Part shown: piece after piece, positions 25,511 to 33,424 of the stretch
How positions within the stretch are numbered: position 1 is the first letter of the stretch
Layout of the letters: every line of letters begins with the position of its first letter
DNA from: a bacterium HR29
GTDB lineage: Bacteria > Chloroflexota > Dehalococcoidia > Tepidiformales > Tepidiformaceae
Length of the DNA stretch: 64,000 bases
Reading direction: 5' to 3'
Assembly: GCA_002898215.1 (NCBI GenBank)
Contig: BEIF01000001.1
Location: forward strand, 477,501-541,500
Notes under the pieces: generated by a model
What the model was told of the DNA's origin: nothing
Databases searched by the model: none
The model's input: the letters and a program-made list of their open reading frames with translations, nothing else
Position numbers and translations under genes: made by a program

Positions 25511-26449
25511 ATGGACCCGCAGGTCGAAGCCCTGCTGCAGATGATGCAGGCCCAGGCGCGGGCGGCTGGGCAGCGGCCACTCCACGAGCTCTCCCCCCAG
25601 GAGGCACGCCAGCAGGCTGAGCTCGCGTTCGCTGCGTTCAATCAGCCGCTTCCCACGTCGGTTTCCGTGAGCGACCTCACGCTCCCGGGCCCTGCGGGGC
25701 TCCTCCGGGCGAAGCTCTTCCGCCCCCAGGGCGAGGGGACACTCCCGCTCCTCGTCTACTTCCACGGCGGCGGCTGGGTCATCGGCAGCCCCGAGACGCA
25801 CGCGAAGCTGTGCGCCGAGCTTGCCGAGGGCGCCGGCTGCCTCGTCCTCTCGGTCGACTACCGCCTTGCCCCGGAGCACCCTGCTCCAGCGCCGCTCGAC
25901 GATTGCACGGCGGCGGTACGGTGGGCGTTCGCCAACGCTGCTGCCCTGGGCGCCGACGCGAGTCGGATCGCCGTCGGCGGCGACTCGGCAGGCGCGAACC
26001 TCGCGGCGGCGGCCTGCCTGCGGCTGCGCGACGGAGGGGGGCCTCTACCGCGCTTCCAGCTCCTCCTCTACGGGGTCTTCCAGCGGAAGCTCGACAGCCC
26101 CTCGATGATCGAGAACGCGGAGGGGAAAATCCTCACGCGTGAGGCCATGGCCTGGTTCTGGAACCACTACCTCTCGGGCGGAGCGAGCGATACCGACCCC
26201 TATGTCGCGCCCGTGCATGGGGACCTGCGCGGCTTGCCGCCGGCCTTCCTCATCGTCGGGACGCTCGACCCGCTGCTGGACGACTCCCGCGCGTACGCCG
26301 CGAAGCTCGAGGCGGCCGGTGTGCCCGTGAAGCTCTCAATCTACGAGGACCAGCCGCACATCTTCCTGCAGCTCACGGCGCTCCTCGACCGGGCCAAGGA
26401 AGGCTTGAGCGAGACCTGCGCGGCATTGCGCGAAGGTCTCGCAGCCTAG
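25511..26449 (+). CDS. Alpha/beta hydrolase, hormone-sensitive-lipase family
   Basis: 312 residues, normal for family IV esterases. The oxyanion motif HGGG is at 85-88 and the nucleophile S159 sits in GDSAG (157-161); the acid is the Asp in GTLDPLLDDS and the base the His in EDQPHIF. These enzymes cleave short-chain acyl esters in the cytoplasm. An N-terminal helical cap (1-45) is typical. Start is ATG 25511 with GGGAGGAA upstream. It stands alone between a non-coding gap and a convergent Yip1 gene; physiological substrate unknown. Confidence 0.93.
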   Translation: MDPQVEALLQMMQAQARAAGQRPLHELSPQEARQQAELAFAAFNQPLPTSVSVSDLTLPGPAGLLRAKLFRPQGEGTLPLLVYFHGGGWVIGSPETHAKLCAELAEGAGCLVLSVDYRLAPEHPAPAPLDDCTAAVRWAFANAAALGADASRIAVGGDSAGANLAAAACLRLRDGGGPLPRFQLLLYGVFQRKLDSPSMIENAEGKILTREAMAWFWNHYLSGGASDTDPYVAPVHGDLRGLPPAFLIVGTLDPLLDDSRAYAAKLEAAGVPVKLSIYEDQPHIFLQLTALLDRAKEGLSETCAALREGLAA

Positions 26450-26479
26450 CCCCGCCCGTGGCTTCGGGTACCAGTCCTC

Positions 26480-27070
26480 TCAGTCCAAGAGAATTCCGAA
26501 CAGCCCCGCTCCCATCGGCGCGTCACGCTGGTCGCTGGCGAGCGCGATGATCCCCAGCACCAGGACCATCACCGTGAAGCCGACGATGGCGGAAACTGCC
26601 ACCTGCTTCGAGTCCGCCCCCGTGGCCGACTGGACAGCGTAGAACATCATCGTGAGGACCAGCGCCAGCGGCACGATGGCGAAGACGGGATAGATGACGC
26701 TCAGGAACATGAGCACCGAGAGTGCGAGCGGTGTAGCGGCGTACCCCAGCGTCCGCAGGAGCGCCTGGAGGTCGGCAGTCACGCGGTAGAGCTGGGCCAG
26801 AACCACGTAGATGACGAGCCCGGCGACCAGGTACATGCCGAAGAGAAACACCGAGCCCAGGACGAGGGTGTTGAGAATGAGGGAGTCGAGCTCGCGGTCG
26901 GGAATCACCTGCCACCACAGCGTGGCGCCGAGACCGGCGAGCACCGACGCGATGGCTGCCAGGACGAGCGCGGGAATCGTCTCGTTGGGGTCGTCCCGGA
27001 CTTCGTCAAAGACCGACGTGTCCAGTTGCGCGAGCCGCAACAACCGGTTGAGTGTGTTCTGCAGGTCCAT
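26480..27070 (-). CDS. Yip1-domain membrane protein
   Basis: 196 residues with about five membrane helices (starting near residues 35, 65, 105, 130 and 165), arranged like the Yip1 domain of bacterial integral membrane proteins. The N-terminal cytoplasmic part has DEVRDDPNETIPALVLAA, a typical lead-in. Function in bacteria is unknown. ATG 27070 with GGAGAAGAGGG upstream is preferred; the frame is open further but that region contains the promoter. It is monocistronic and convergent with the esterase gene. Confidence 0.78.
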   Translation of the reverse strand: MDLQNTLNRLLRLAQLDTSVFDEVRDDPNETIPALVLAAIASVLAGLGATLWWQVIPDRELDSLILNTLVLGSVFLFGMYLVAGLVIYVVLAQLYRVTADLQALLRTLGYAATPLALSVLMFLSVIYPVFAIVPLALVLTMMFYAVQSATGADSKQVAVSAIVGFTVMVLVLGIIALASDQRDAPMGAGLFGILLD

Positions 27071-27161
27071 CGCCCTCTTCTCCTGTCCCGAAATCGACCG
27101 CGGCCGCCTTGCTCGCCCGCGGGTCGTCCGCTTGCGAACCGCAGGTCTGCGATCGCGCGCA

Positions 27162-27191
27162 ACTATAGCACAGGTGCGCAATGGGTGGTAA
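27162..27191 (-). promoter_or_regulatory. Promoter for the Yip1 gene: TTACCA, 18 nt, TATAGT
   Basis: On the minus strand, -35 TTACCA (27186-27191) and -10 TATAGT (27162-27167, five of six consensus) are 18 nt apart, about 90 bp upstream of ATG 27070 and just after rsmG. Confidence 0.6.
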
Positions 27192-27218
27192 TGGGCGTTA
27201 TCCCTTTATCAGTTCCTC

Positions 27219-27929
27219 TCACAGCGGCCGTTTCCCTGGAACGCCGGGTCGGCGCGGATACCGATCCGGTGTGGGGCGCACCTTTCGGAACCGGGCCACG
27301 ACGATCGTTCCGCTGATCGTCGGGCGCATGGGCACCGCCCCTTCGTACTCGACGCCGAGCTCCGACATGGCGCGTTCGGCAGCCCGAAGCTCTTCGCGGA
27401 AGCTGGATCCCTTCGGGAGGATGACGGGAGCGCCGAGGGCGGCGAAGGGGGCCGTGTACTCCAGGGCTTCGCGCAGTGGTGCCACGGCCCGCGCCGTGAC
27501 CAGGTTGGCAGACTCCCGCAGGGGACCACGGCCCAGCGTCTCTGCCCGCTCGGGATGGACCGCGGCTCGCTCCAGCCCAAGGCCGGCGGCGATGGTGGCC
27601 AGCACGCGGGCGCGCTTCTGCAGGGGCTCGACGAGATGCACCTCCCACTCCGGGAACACGGCGGCGATGACGAGGCCCGGGAATCCGCCGCCCGAGCCCA
27701 CGTCGACGACCGGCGGGCCGCCGCCTGCGTCGAGGCTGATGCGCAGGATCTCGAGTGACTCGGCGAAGTGGCGCCGCACCATCTCCTCGGGTGGGACGGA
27801 CGTGGTGCGGACTTCGGCCGCCGCGAGCATCGCCGCGTGCGCGCGTAAGCGGGGGAGCCAGGCCTCCGGGTTGCCGATGGTGGAGAAGTGTGCCGCCAGC
27901 CACTCCCAGGTCGCGTGCCGCTCGTCCAC
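27219..27929 (-). CDS. rsmG: 16S rRNA (guanine-527-N7)-methyltransferase RsmG
   Basis: 236 residues. RsmG methylates G527 of 16S rRNA using SAM; its loss gives low-level streptomycin resistance. The SAM-binding motif VVDVGSGGGFPGL is near 73-85, followed by VHLVEPLQKRARVL and VTARAVAPL, both conserved in RsmG. GTG 27929 is chosen because GGGGGAGG lies 4 nt upstream and the protein then matches family length. That ribosome site is embedded in an inverted repeat. The gene diverges from the GreA-type gene across only 41 bp. Confidence 0.92.
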   Translation of the reverse strand: MDERHATWEWLAAHFSTIGNPEAWLPRLRAHAAMLAAAEVRTTSVPPEEMVRRHFAESLEILRISLDAGGGPPVVDVGSGGGFPGLVIAAVFPEWEVHLVEPLQKRARVLATIAAGLGLERAAVHPERAETLGRGPLRESANLVTARAVAPLREALEYTAPFAALGAPVILPKGSSFREELRAAERAMSELGVEYEGAVPMRPTISGTIVVARFRKVRPTPDRYPRRPGVPGKRPL

Positions 27930-27933
27930 GCTG

Positions 27934-27953
27934 CCTCCCCCGTTTTGGGGAGG
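27934..27953 (-). promoter_or_regulatory. Inverted repeat masking the rsmG ribosome-binding site
   Basis: CCTCCCC-(6 nt)-GGGGAGG. In the rsmG mRNA the right arm is the Shine-Dalgarno sequence itself, so a 7-bp stem would hide it. In DNA the same repeat sits directly upstream of the -10 box of the divergent GreA-type gene, so it could also be an operator. Confidence 0.5.
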
Positions 27954-27958
27954 GATGA

Positions 27959-27964
27959 TACGCT
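27959..27964 (+). promoter_or_regulatory. -10 box TACGCT of a leaderless promoter (GreA-type gene)
   Basis: TACGCT ends 6 nt before GTG 27971. The spacer/-35 region is occupied by the inverted repeat at 27934-27953. Confidence 0.5.
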
Positions 27965-27970
27965 GGTTTC

Positions 27971-28786
27971 GTGCCGGATTCCCAGCCGACGGTGCTCGAC
28001 CCCACGCTCGGAGAGGCGCTGGAGGAGTTCTTGGCATCCCTGAAGCCCCCACAGGCCCTCGCCTACGGGGGTTGGGTGCGAAAGTACGTGGAATTCGCCG
28101 GTGCCGACATGCGGGTGTCAGCGCTCACCGGCGCGAGGGTGGAGTCGTACGCTGCGTCGCAGCTCTCGCCGAGCGACCCGAACATCGAACAGCGCATCGA
28201 GGCCCTCAAGCGCTGGTTCCAGTTCCTGAAGAAGCGCGGTTACGCCTCGCAGAATTTCGGGGTGCACCTCCGCGTACGTGCCGCGGGGAAGAAAGCCACC
28301 GCCGGCCACCGGAGCCAAGGGGCGAAGGTGAAGCCGGTCGAGCTCACCGAGGCTGGTCTCGCCGCTCTCAAGGCCGAGCTGGCCGAGCTCGAGAGGCAGC
28401 GGGTCGAGCTGGTGAAGGCGGTGGCCCAGGCTCGCGAAGATAAGGACTTCCGCGAGAACGCACCACTCCACGCTGCTCGTGAGGCGCTGGCCTGGAACGA
28501 GCAGCGTCGCAAGGAGATCGAGGCCGTGCTTCGCGACGCGGTGGTCGTCGGGTCGGCCAACAACGGGCGGGCCGCGGTCGGCTCCACTGTCTCCATCGTG
28601 CGCCTCGACACGGGCGTCCGGGACCGGCTGACGCTCGTCTCGCCGCGGGAGGCCAACCCGGCGCAGAAGAAGATCTCCGTGGAGTCACCCGTGGGCCGGG
28701 CGCTCCTCGACCGTGCTCCGGGTGAGGAGGTCGTCGTGCAGACGCCCTCCGGCGAAGTTCACTTCCGCATCGAGGCAGTCGAGTAG
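27971..28786 (+). CDS. GreA-type transcription factor with N-terminal recombinase-like SAM domain
   Basis: 271 residues against about 158 for ordinary GreA. Residues 10-105 look like the core-binding (SAM-like) domain of tyrosine recombinases: GEALEEFLASL, WVRKYVEFAG, and a helix ending WFQFLKKRGY; no catalytic recombinase domain follows. Residues 121-190 are the GreA coiled coil with the acidic tip conserved as D159 and E162 in KDFRENA (E. coli D41 and E44). Residues 200-271 are the FKBP-like C-terminal domain (ISVESPVGRALL). It should stimulate RNA cleavage by backtracked RNA polymerase; the extra domain could bind DNA. Starts GTG 27971, leaderless type. Fusion is seen; its role is inference. 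Confidence 0.85.
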   Translation: MPDSQPTVLDPTLGEALEEFLASLKPPQALAYGGWVRKYVEFAGADMRVSALTGARVESYAASQLSPSDPNIEQRIEALKRWFQFLKKRGYASQNFGVHLRVRAAGKKATAGHRSQGAKVKPVELTEAGLAALKAELAELERQRVELVKAVAQAREDKDFRENAPLHAAREALAWNEQRRKEIEAVLRDAVVVGSANNGRAAVGSTVSIVRLDTGVRDRLTLVSPREANPAQKKISVESPVGRALLDRAPGEEVVVQTPSGEVHFRIEAVE

Positions 28787-28854
28787 CCCTGCGCTGTTGG
28801 GGCGCTGCCGACGGCCGAGGATCTCGGTATCGGACGCTCCCGAGGAGGGTTGCG

Positions 28855-29136
28855 ATGCTGGTGCGGGGCGAAGTGAAGTGTCTCCATTGCGGCTACGTGA
28901 GCGGTACCTGGGTCGGAGCTGCGGGAACGCCGCTGCGCCGGGCCGGTTTCACCCCGAGCCCCGGGGCGCCTGCCGAAGCCATTCCCGACCCCCTGCGCTG
29001 CCTCCGGTGCGGCGGTCCCGTCTACCTGGAATCGGCGACGCCGGTGCTCTCGTCGTCCCGGCTTCAGCGCATCAGGCAGCTTCGGGAGCAGCTCGACGCG
29101 CTCGACCTGCGTCGTAAGCGCCGGTCTGCCGCCTGA
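28855..29136 (+). CDS. Small zinc-ribbon protein
   Basis: 93 residues, ATG 28855 with GAGGAGGG upstream. Two CxxC pairs, CLHC (9-12) and CLRC (49-52), are 36 residues apart and should hold one zinc ion. A strand-rich core lies between, and the C-terminal third is a basic amphipathic helix (RLQRIRQLREQLDALDLRRKRR) that could bind nucleic acid or a partner. No named family is recognised. It follows the GreA-type gene by 68 nt on the same strand, so a transcription-related role is possible but unproven. Confidence 0.72.
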   Translation: MLVRGEVKCLHCGYVSGTWVGAAGTPLRRAGFTPSPGAPAEAIPDPLRCLRCGGPVYLESATPVLSSSRLQRIRQLREQLDALDLRRKRRSAA

Positions 29137-29214
29137 GCACTCGCATCGGCGGAACGATGCTCTGTCATCGGCCGTTCCAATGACGGAGGGGGTCACGGCG
29201 CTCGTGAAATCTGC

Positions 29215-29220
29215 CACAAT
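29215..29220 (+). promoter_or_regulatory. Extended -10 (TGC-CACAAT) of a leaderless promoter (cupredoxin)
   Basis: CACAAT preceded by TGC ends 6 nt before ATG 29227. GGAG between them is too close to the start to act as a ribosome site. Confidence 0.48.
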
Positions 29221-29226
29221 GGAGTC

Positions 29227-29631
29227 ATGAGCCGGACGCTGCGGGGTCGGCTGCTCGGCGCGGCCCTGATGCTCCTCGTCGCTGTGGCACTCGCCTCCTG
29301 TGCGTCCGGGACGGAGAACCCGGCGGTCGTCCCCACCACCGCGGAGGGGTACCCCATCGTGAACCAGGACCGCCTCCGCTTCATCCCGAAGAAGCTGACG
29401 ATCCCTGCTGGGCAAACGGTGCTCTTCCGTAACAGCGAAACGGCGATTCACGACGTCCTCGTCGATGGTGTGAACATCTCTGGGAACATGCGCAAAGGCG
29501 ACGAGGTGGTCTACACCTTCGAATCGACGGGCACGTTCACGATCACGTGCTCCTTCCACCCTCAGATGCGGGCGACGATCGTCGTCGTGCCACCTGAGTC
29601 GTTCACGCCGGTGGCGAGGGTCGAGGATTGA
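29227..29631 (+). CDS. Cupredoxin-domain lipoprotein
   Basis: 134 residues. A signal peptide ends in lipobox LASC with C25 as the lipidation site, so the protein should sit on the outer face of the membrane. Residues 45-121 form a plastocyanin-like domain with a full type I copper set: H75, C108, H111 and M114 (CSFHPQM). It is probably a small periplasmic/extracellular electron carrier or copper-binding protein. A short membrane-protein gene follows 47 nt later. No terminal oxidase or denitrification gene is nearby to suggest a partner. Confidence 0.88.
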   Translation: MSRTLRGRLLGAALMLLVAVALASCASGTENPAVVPTTAEGYPIVNQDRLRFIPKKLTIPAGQTVLFRNSETAIHDVLVDGVNISGNMRKGDEVVYTFESTGTFTITCSFHPQMRATIVVVPPESFTPVARVED

Positions 29632-29678
29632 CCCTTCCTTCGGGGGCTGGTAGAAGCGGAGGGTCGGAGGAGCCCAAC

Positions 29679-29912
29679 GTGATCCACCTCCCCTTGCCGG
29701 AAGAGCGCTCCGTGGCCCTCGCGCGCCGGTACGGCACGATTTTGGCGGCGGCCGGGGGTGCGCTCGCCCTCTTCCAGCTCGTCGGCCTCGCCCGCCGCAG
29801 TTACTGGGCCGTGGCGGTCCCCGTCGCAGCTGTCACGCTGGCCGGGGCGGGAGCGCTCGTGTGGATAGGGCGGCTCCTGATGACGACTCCCTACGAGCCG
29901 GCTGAGTTCTGA
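29679..29912 (+). CDS. Small two-span membrane protein
   Basis: 77 residues from GTG 29679 with GGAGGAG 5 nt upstream; the frame is open back to 29628, overlapping the cupredoxin stop, but that part lacks a ribosome site. Two hydrophobic helices (about 21-38 and 42-65) with a short loop containing RRSYW. No family recognised. Being just downstream of the cupredoxin lipoprotein, the two may be co-transcribed. The 3' end overlaps the convergent nuclease-helicase gene by 22 bp. Confidence 0.65.
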   Translation: MIHLPLPEERSVALARRYGTILAAAGGALALFQLVGLARRSYWAVAVPVAAVTLAGAGALVWIGRLLMTTPYEPAEF

Positions 29913-32900
29913 GCTTCGAGGCACTGAGCGCGCTCGTAGTAGCAGGCCAGCGCGTTCGCCAGCTCCATCTGTCGGATGCTCGTGCACGGCGGGTCGAGGA
30001 GCGCGGGTGAAGCAACCACGATTGCGAGGCACTTCGCCCGTGACGTGGCAACGTTCAACCGGTTGAGGCTGTAGAGGAACTCCATCCCCAGGGGCGCGTC
30101 CTCCTTCGAGCTGGAGGTCATCGAGTAGACGACCACCGGTGCCTCCTGCCCCTGGAACTTGTCCACCGTGCCGACGCGGAATGATTCGCCGAGCTTCTCC
30201 TTCAGCAGGCGAACCTGCAGGTTGTACGGGGCGATCACCAGGACGTCCTCGGGGCGAAGCGGCCGGCTCGTTCCGTCACGGTCGACCCAGCTTGCGCCGT
30301 CGCGTGTGAGATGGCAGCAGAGCTGGGCGATGGCCTTTGCCTCCTCTTCGCTGAGGACGTCGCACCCCTCGTGGCGGACGGGCACGAAGACGAGCCCAGC
30401 CTCCGGGAAACCCGGAACCTCGACACGCTGCCTCTCACACCCGGGCGCAGCCTTCAGGCGGCCGTCGTAGAAGAGCTCGGAGGTGAACTCGCAGATGGAG
30501 GGATGGAGTCGCCAGGTCTGTTCGAGGAAGAGGCCGCGCTCGGGAGGGATCGTGTCCTTGTCGCCGAGCAGGTGGGCCAGCGCGGAGCGGTCAGTCCCCG
30601 GCGGATGCGTAGCCAGGAGCGGCTGGTCGAGCTGCTGGGGGTCGCCCACGAGCACGACGCTCCGTGCCGCCATGGCGGCGACGAGCGCGTTCGCCAGCGA
30701 AAGCTGTCCCGCCTCGTCGATGAACAGCACGTCAACGGGGCAGAGATTCGGGCTCGCCCAGAACCACACGGTGCCGCCGGCTACGTGCACCTCACCGGTT
30801 TTCACGGCCTCGATCCCCTTCGAGCCCGCCAGATTCCGCCAGCCGTGACGCGGCTTGGTGCCGCCCAGGCGCTGCCCGATGGCGAGGCGGACCTTCCGGT
30901 TCCGTGCCTCTTCATCCACCCGCTCGAGGAGCGTCGTGATCACGCTGTGGCTGTTCGCGGTGACCCCGACCCGCTTCCCTCCGCGGGCCAGCTCGACGAT
31001 GAGCGTGGCGGCGAGCGTCGTCTTCCCCGAGCCAGGCGGTCCCTGAATGGCGAGGCAGCTCTCGTCGAGGAGCGGGACAAGCCGGAGGGCCGCGTCACGC
31101 GCGCTCTCGCCGGGCCCTACAAGCGGAGCCCCAGGGGGTTGGCCGCAGCGCGGCAGCGACCGCAGCAGCAGCTCGCGCGCCGCACGGTACCGTCCGGGGC
31201 CTTCGATGCCGCGTTCCGCGACGTGCTCGGCCAGTTCACGGAGCCTCGCCTCGATGGTCCCGGTGTCGTAGATCTCGAAGGGGACGAGCGCGCGAGGTGG
31301 CGAAACGTCGCCGTCCTTGGTCCTTCGGACGGTCACCACGTGCTCTGCCTCGTCGATCGCTTGGACGGTGCACTCTTCGAGCGTGTAAGGGTCGCGTGCC
31401 CTGTCGCCCGGCGAGAGTCGGTGCTCTTGGGGCGGGAAGCGGAATCGCCAGGAAGGCTTCCCCCGACTGTTCGGCACGGTTCCCAGGAACTCGAGGTCGC
31501 CGAGGGCCGTGCTGTCGAGGACGATCTCAGCGGGAGTCATCTCCCTGTAGGCGAAGACGCGCCACCAGGCGGCCCGCATCTCGCGCCGGTGCCAGGACAG
31601 CAAATGCCCGAGGATCCAGCGCGCCTGCTCCGCTTCGCTCCGTTCTCCTGGTGAGGCCGGGACCCCGTCCGTGAGGCGCCGGAAGAGGGCCGCCGTCTCG
31701 TCGAGCTCCTGCTCGGTCGCTTCGCTGGCATCAGGCCGTTTCGGTGCTGGTCGGGGAAGGCTCTCTCCCCTCTGCCTCTCCAGCTCCGCTCGACGCTCCT
31801 CGAGCCAATCGCGCAGGGCAGCGGCCGAGCGGCAGTCGTCCTTGTTGTACTCCTCGATCGTCTGTAGGAGGTCTCCGTTGGGCGTCTCCTCGCTGCCGAG
31901 TTCGAGCCAGCGCTCGAACGCTTCGATGCTGGCGCCCGCGTCCCTGAGCGTTGCCCGCCGCTGGAATCCGTAGAGCGGTTCGAGCTGCTTGATGGAGTAG
32001 CTCTCCACGGAGGCGCGAAGCCCCTGTCGTACGACGCGGTAGAGGTCCACAAACGCCTCGGCGCGAAGCAGCTCGTCCAGCTCACGCTCCCGGGTCCCGA
32101 AGCGAGCGGCGAGACGCTTGAGTGCCGCGGGCTCGTAGGCGCCGAAATGGTAGACGTGCATTCCCGTGGTGCCGTCCTCGCGCAGGGCCTTGCTGAAGCG
32201 GTCGTGGAGGAAGTCGATGGTTCTTTCGAACGCCTCCTGCTCGGCCTCACGGGTCACGCGGCCGTTCCCGTCGATGCTCCAGAAGCGGTGGTAGTTCTCG
32301 GCCTCCTGGTCCCCTCGTTCGAAGATGCCGAAGAGGTACTCGACGCCACCATCCAACGCGAAGGGGTCGCCCTCGATGTCGAAGAACAGGTCCGCGGGGC
32401 TTGGTTGGGGGAGAGCGGCCAACCCCTCCACGGCGAAGGTCCCGGCCTCGTCCTTGCGTGGCTCCAGGAGCTCGTACCGAAGTTGGCCGTCTCGTTCGGC
32501 GTCGACCTGCAGGCGGGCCTGCAGGTGGAGGCGGGAGTACGCCTCACGGGAGCGGGTGGGAATCGCGTTCTCAAGCCTCTCCCACTGCGTATCGGCGAAC
32601 TGGGTCCGTGTTGCGACCCCGGCCTCGGTGAGACGTCGGCGTTGGGGGCTGCCCATGCCCGCCACCAGGGAGAGGTGGTCGGCCTGGCGGCGAAGGTTGT
32701 CGCAGTGGAGGCGCCAGGCACACACCTCGCAGTGCTCGACGGGGTCCGGAGCTCCGTTCTGAGCCTCGAATTCCCCGTTGTCGAGCGCTGTTTCGAACCG
32801 CTTGCGGAGTCGGCGATACCAGGAGGCGTACCGCTTCACGGGGAACGAACGGACTTCGCGTCGGCTCCCGCCCAGCGCGAGGTGAACGGTTCCTCCCGAT

Positions 32901-33406
32901 ACGCCCTGAACCGTCGCGAGGAGGTCGTCGTAGAAGAGCACCTGCAGGAGGGCGCCCGCCTTCGCCTCGCGCGCCAGCTTCGTATCCCAGACTTCGTAAC
33001 ACCAGTCGCCGAAGGAGCTCTTCCGAGCGTCGCTGCGGATGAGGAAGTCGGCGTGGCCGCGGCGCCGACCGTCGAAGAAGGTGGCCTGGTAGATGACGTC
33101 GGCGCCCTCGCGCATCGCTTTCCGTGTGCATTCGGCGGCGAGCCGCAGACGTTCGGCCTTGTCTTCGACCGAGCCGTCGGGTTGGATTTTGACGACGCCC
33201 CTCCCCTCACTGCGCAGCGCTTCCAGGAACCGCTCTTCGTGCTGCTGGCCGCGTTGGACGAGGCGGTCCAGGGTAGGGTCGCGGAATTCGGGGCGCGGAA
33301 GGGTGCCCTTGGCTGCGGCGAGCTCGAGGCGGGGGAGCTGCGGGCAGAGGGCAAACCCCACCAGGTCACGGGCTGCGTAGACGAGTTTGCCGTCGAGCTC
33401 CTGCAC
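29891..33406 (-). CDS. TM0106-type RecB-like nuclease / DEDD exonuclease / SF1 helicase
   Basis: 1171 residues. Residues 1-250: RecB/Cas4-like nuclease with GHAD (D120), EVWDTK (D141, K143) and four cysteines (C21, C226, C229, C235) placed like a Cas4/AddB Fe-S cluster. Residues 335-530: RNase H-fold DEDDy exonuclease of the YprB type, with D343/E345 in FFDIEGDP, D454, and Y520/D524 in YNKDDC. Residues 770-1171: superfamily 1 helicase with GPPGSGKTT (789-797), DEAG (897-900), GDPQQL (921-926), VDKFQGQE and VATSRAK. GTG 33406 has AAAGGAG upstream. It looks like a DNA-repair or DNA-clearing machine; substrate and role are unknown. No adjacent defence genes. Confidence 0.88.
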   Translation of the reverse strand: MQELDGKLVYAARDLVGFALCPQLPRLELAAAKGTLPRPEFRDPTLDRLVQRGQQHEERFLEALRSEGRGVVKIQPDGSVEDKAERLRLAAECTRKAMREGADVIYQATFFDGRRRGHADFLIRSDARKSSFGDWCYEVWDTKLAREAKAGALLQVLFYDDLLATVQGVSGGTVHLALGGSRREVRSFPVKRYASWYRRLRKRFETALDNGEFEAQNGAPDPVEHCEVCAWRLHCDNLRRQADHLSLVAGMGSPQRRRLTEAGVATRTQFADTQWERLENAIPTRSREAYSRLHLQARLQVDAERDGQLRYELLEPRKDEAGTFAVEGLAALPQPSPADLFFDIEGDPFALDGGVEYLFGIFERGDQEAENYHRFWSIDGNGRVTREAEQEAFERTIDFLHDRFSKALREDGTTGMHVYHFGAYEPAALKRLAARFGTRERELDELLRAEAFVDLYRVVRQGLRASVESYSIKQLEPLYGFQRRATLRDAGASIEAFERWLELGSEETPNGDLLQTIEEYNKDDCRSAAALRDWLEERRAELERQRGESLPRPAPKRPDASEATEQELDETAALFRRLTDGVPASPGERSEAEQARWILGHLLSWHRREMRAAWWRVFAYREMTPAEIVLDSTALGDLEFLGTVPNSRGKPSWRFRFPPQEHRLSPGDRARDPYTLEECTVQAIDEAEHVVTVRRTKDGDVSPPRALVPFEIYDTGTIEARLRELAEHVAERGIEGPGRYRAARELLLRSLPRCGQPPGAPLVGPGESARDAALRLVPLLDESCLAIQGPPGSGKTTLAATLIVELARGGKRVGVTANSHSVITTLLERVDEEARNRKVRLAIGQRLGGTKPRHGWRNLAGSKGIEAVKTGEVHVAGGTVWFWASPNLCPVDVLFIDEAGQLSLANALVAAMAARSVVLVGDPQQLDQPLLATHPPGTDRSALAHLLGDKDTIPPERGLFLEQTWRLHPSICEFTSELFYDGRLKAAPGCERQRVEVPGFPEAGLVFVPVRHEGCDVLSEEEAKAIAQLCCHLTRDGASWVDRDGTSRPLRPEDVLVIAPYNLQVRLLKEKLGESFRVGTVDKFQGQEAPVVVYSMTSSSKEDAPLGMEFLYSLNRLNVATSRAKCLAIVVASPALLDPPCTSIRQMELANALACYYERAQCLEAQNSAGS

Positions 33407-33424
33407 GTCCGCTCCTTTCGGGCT

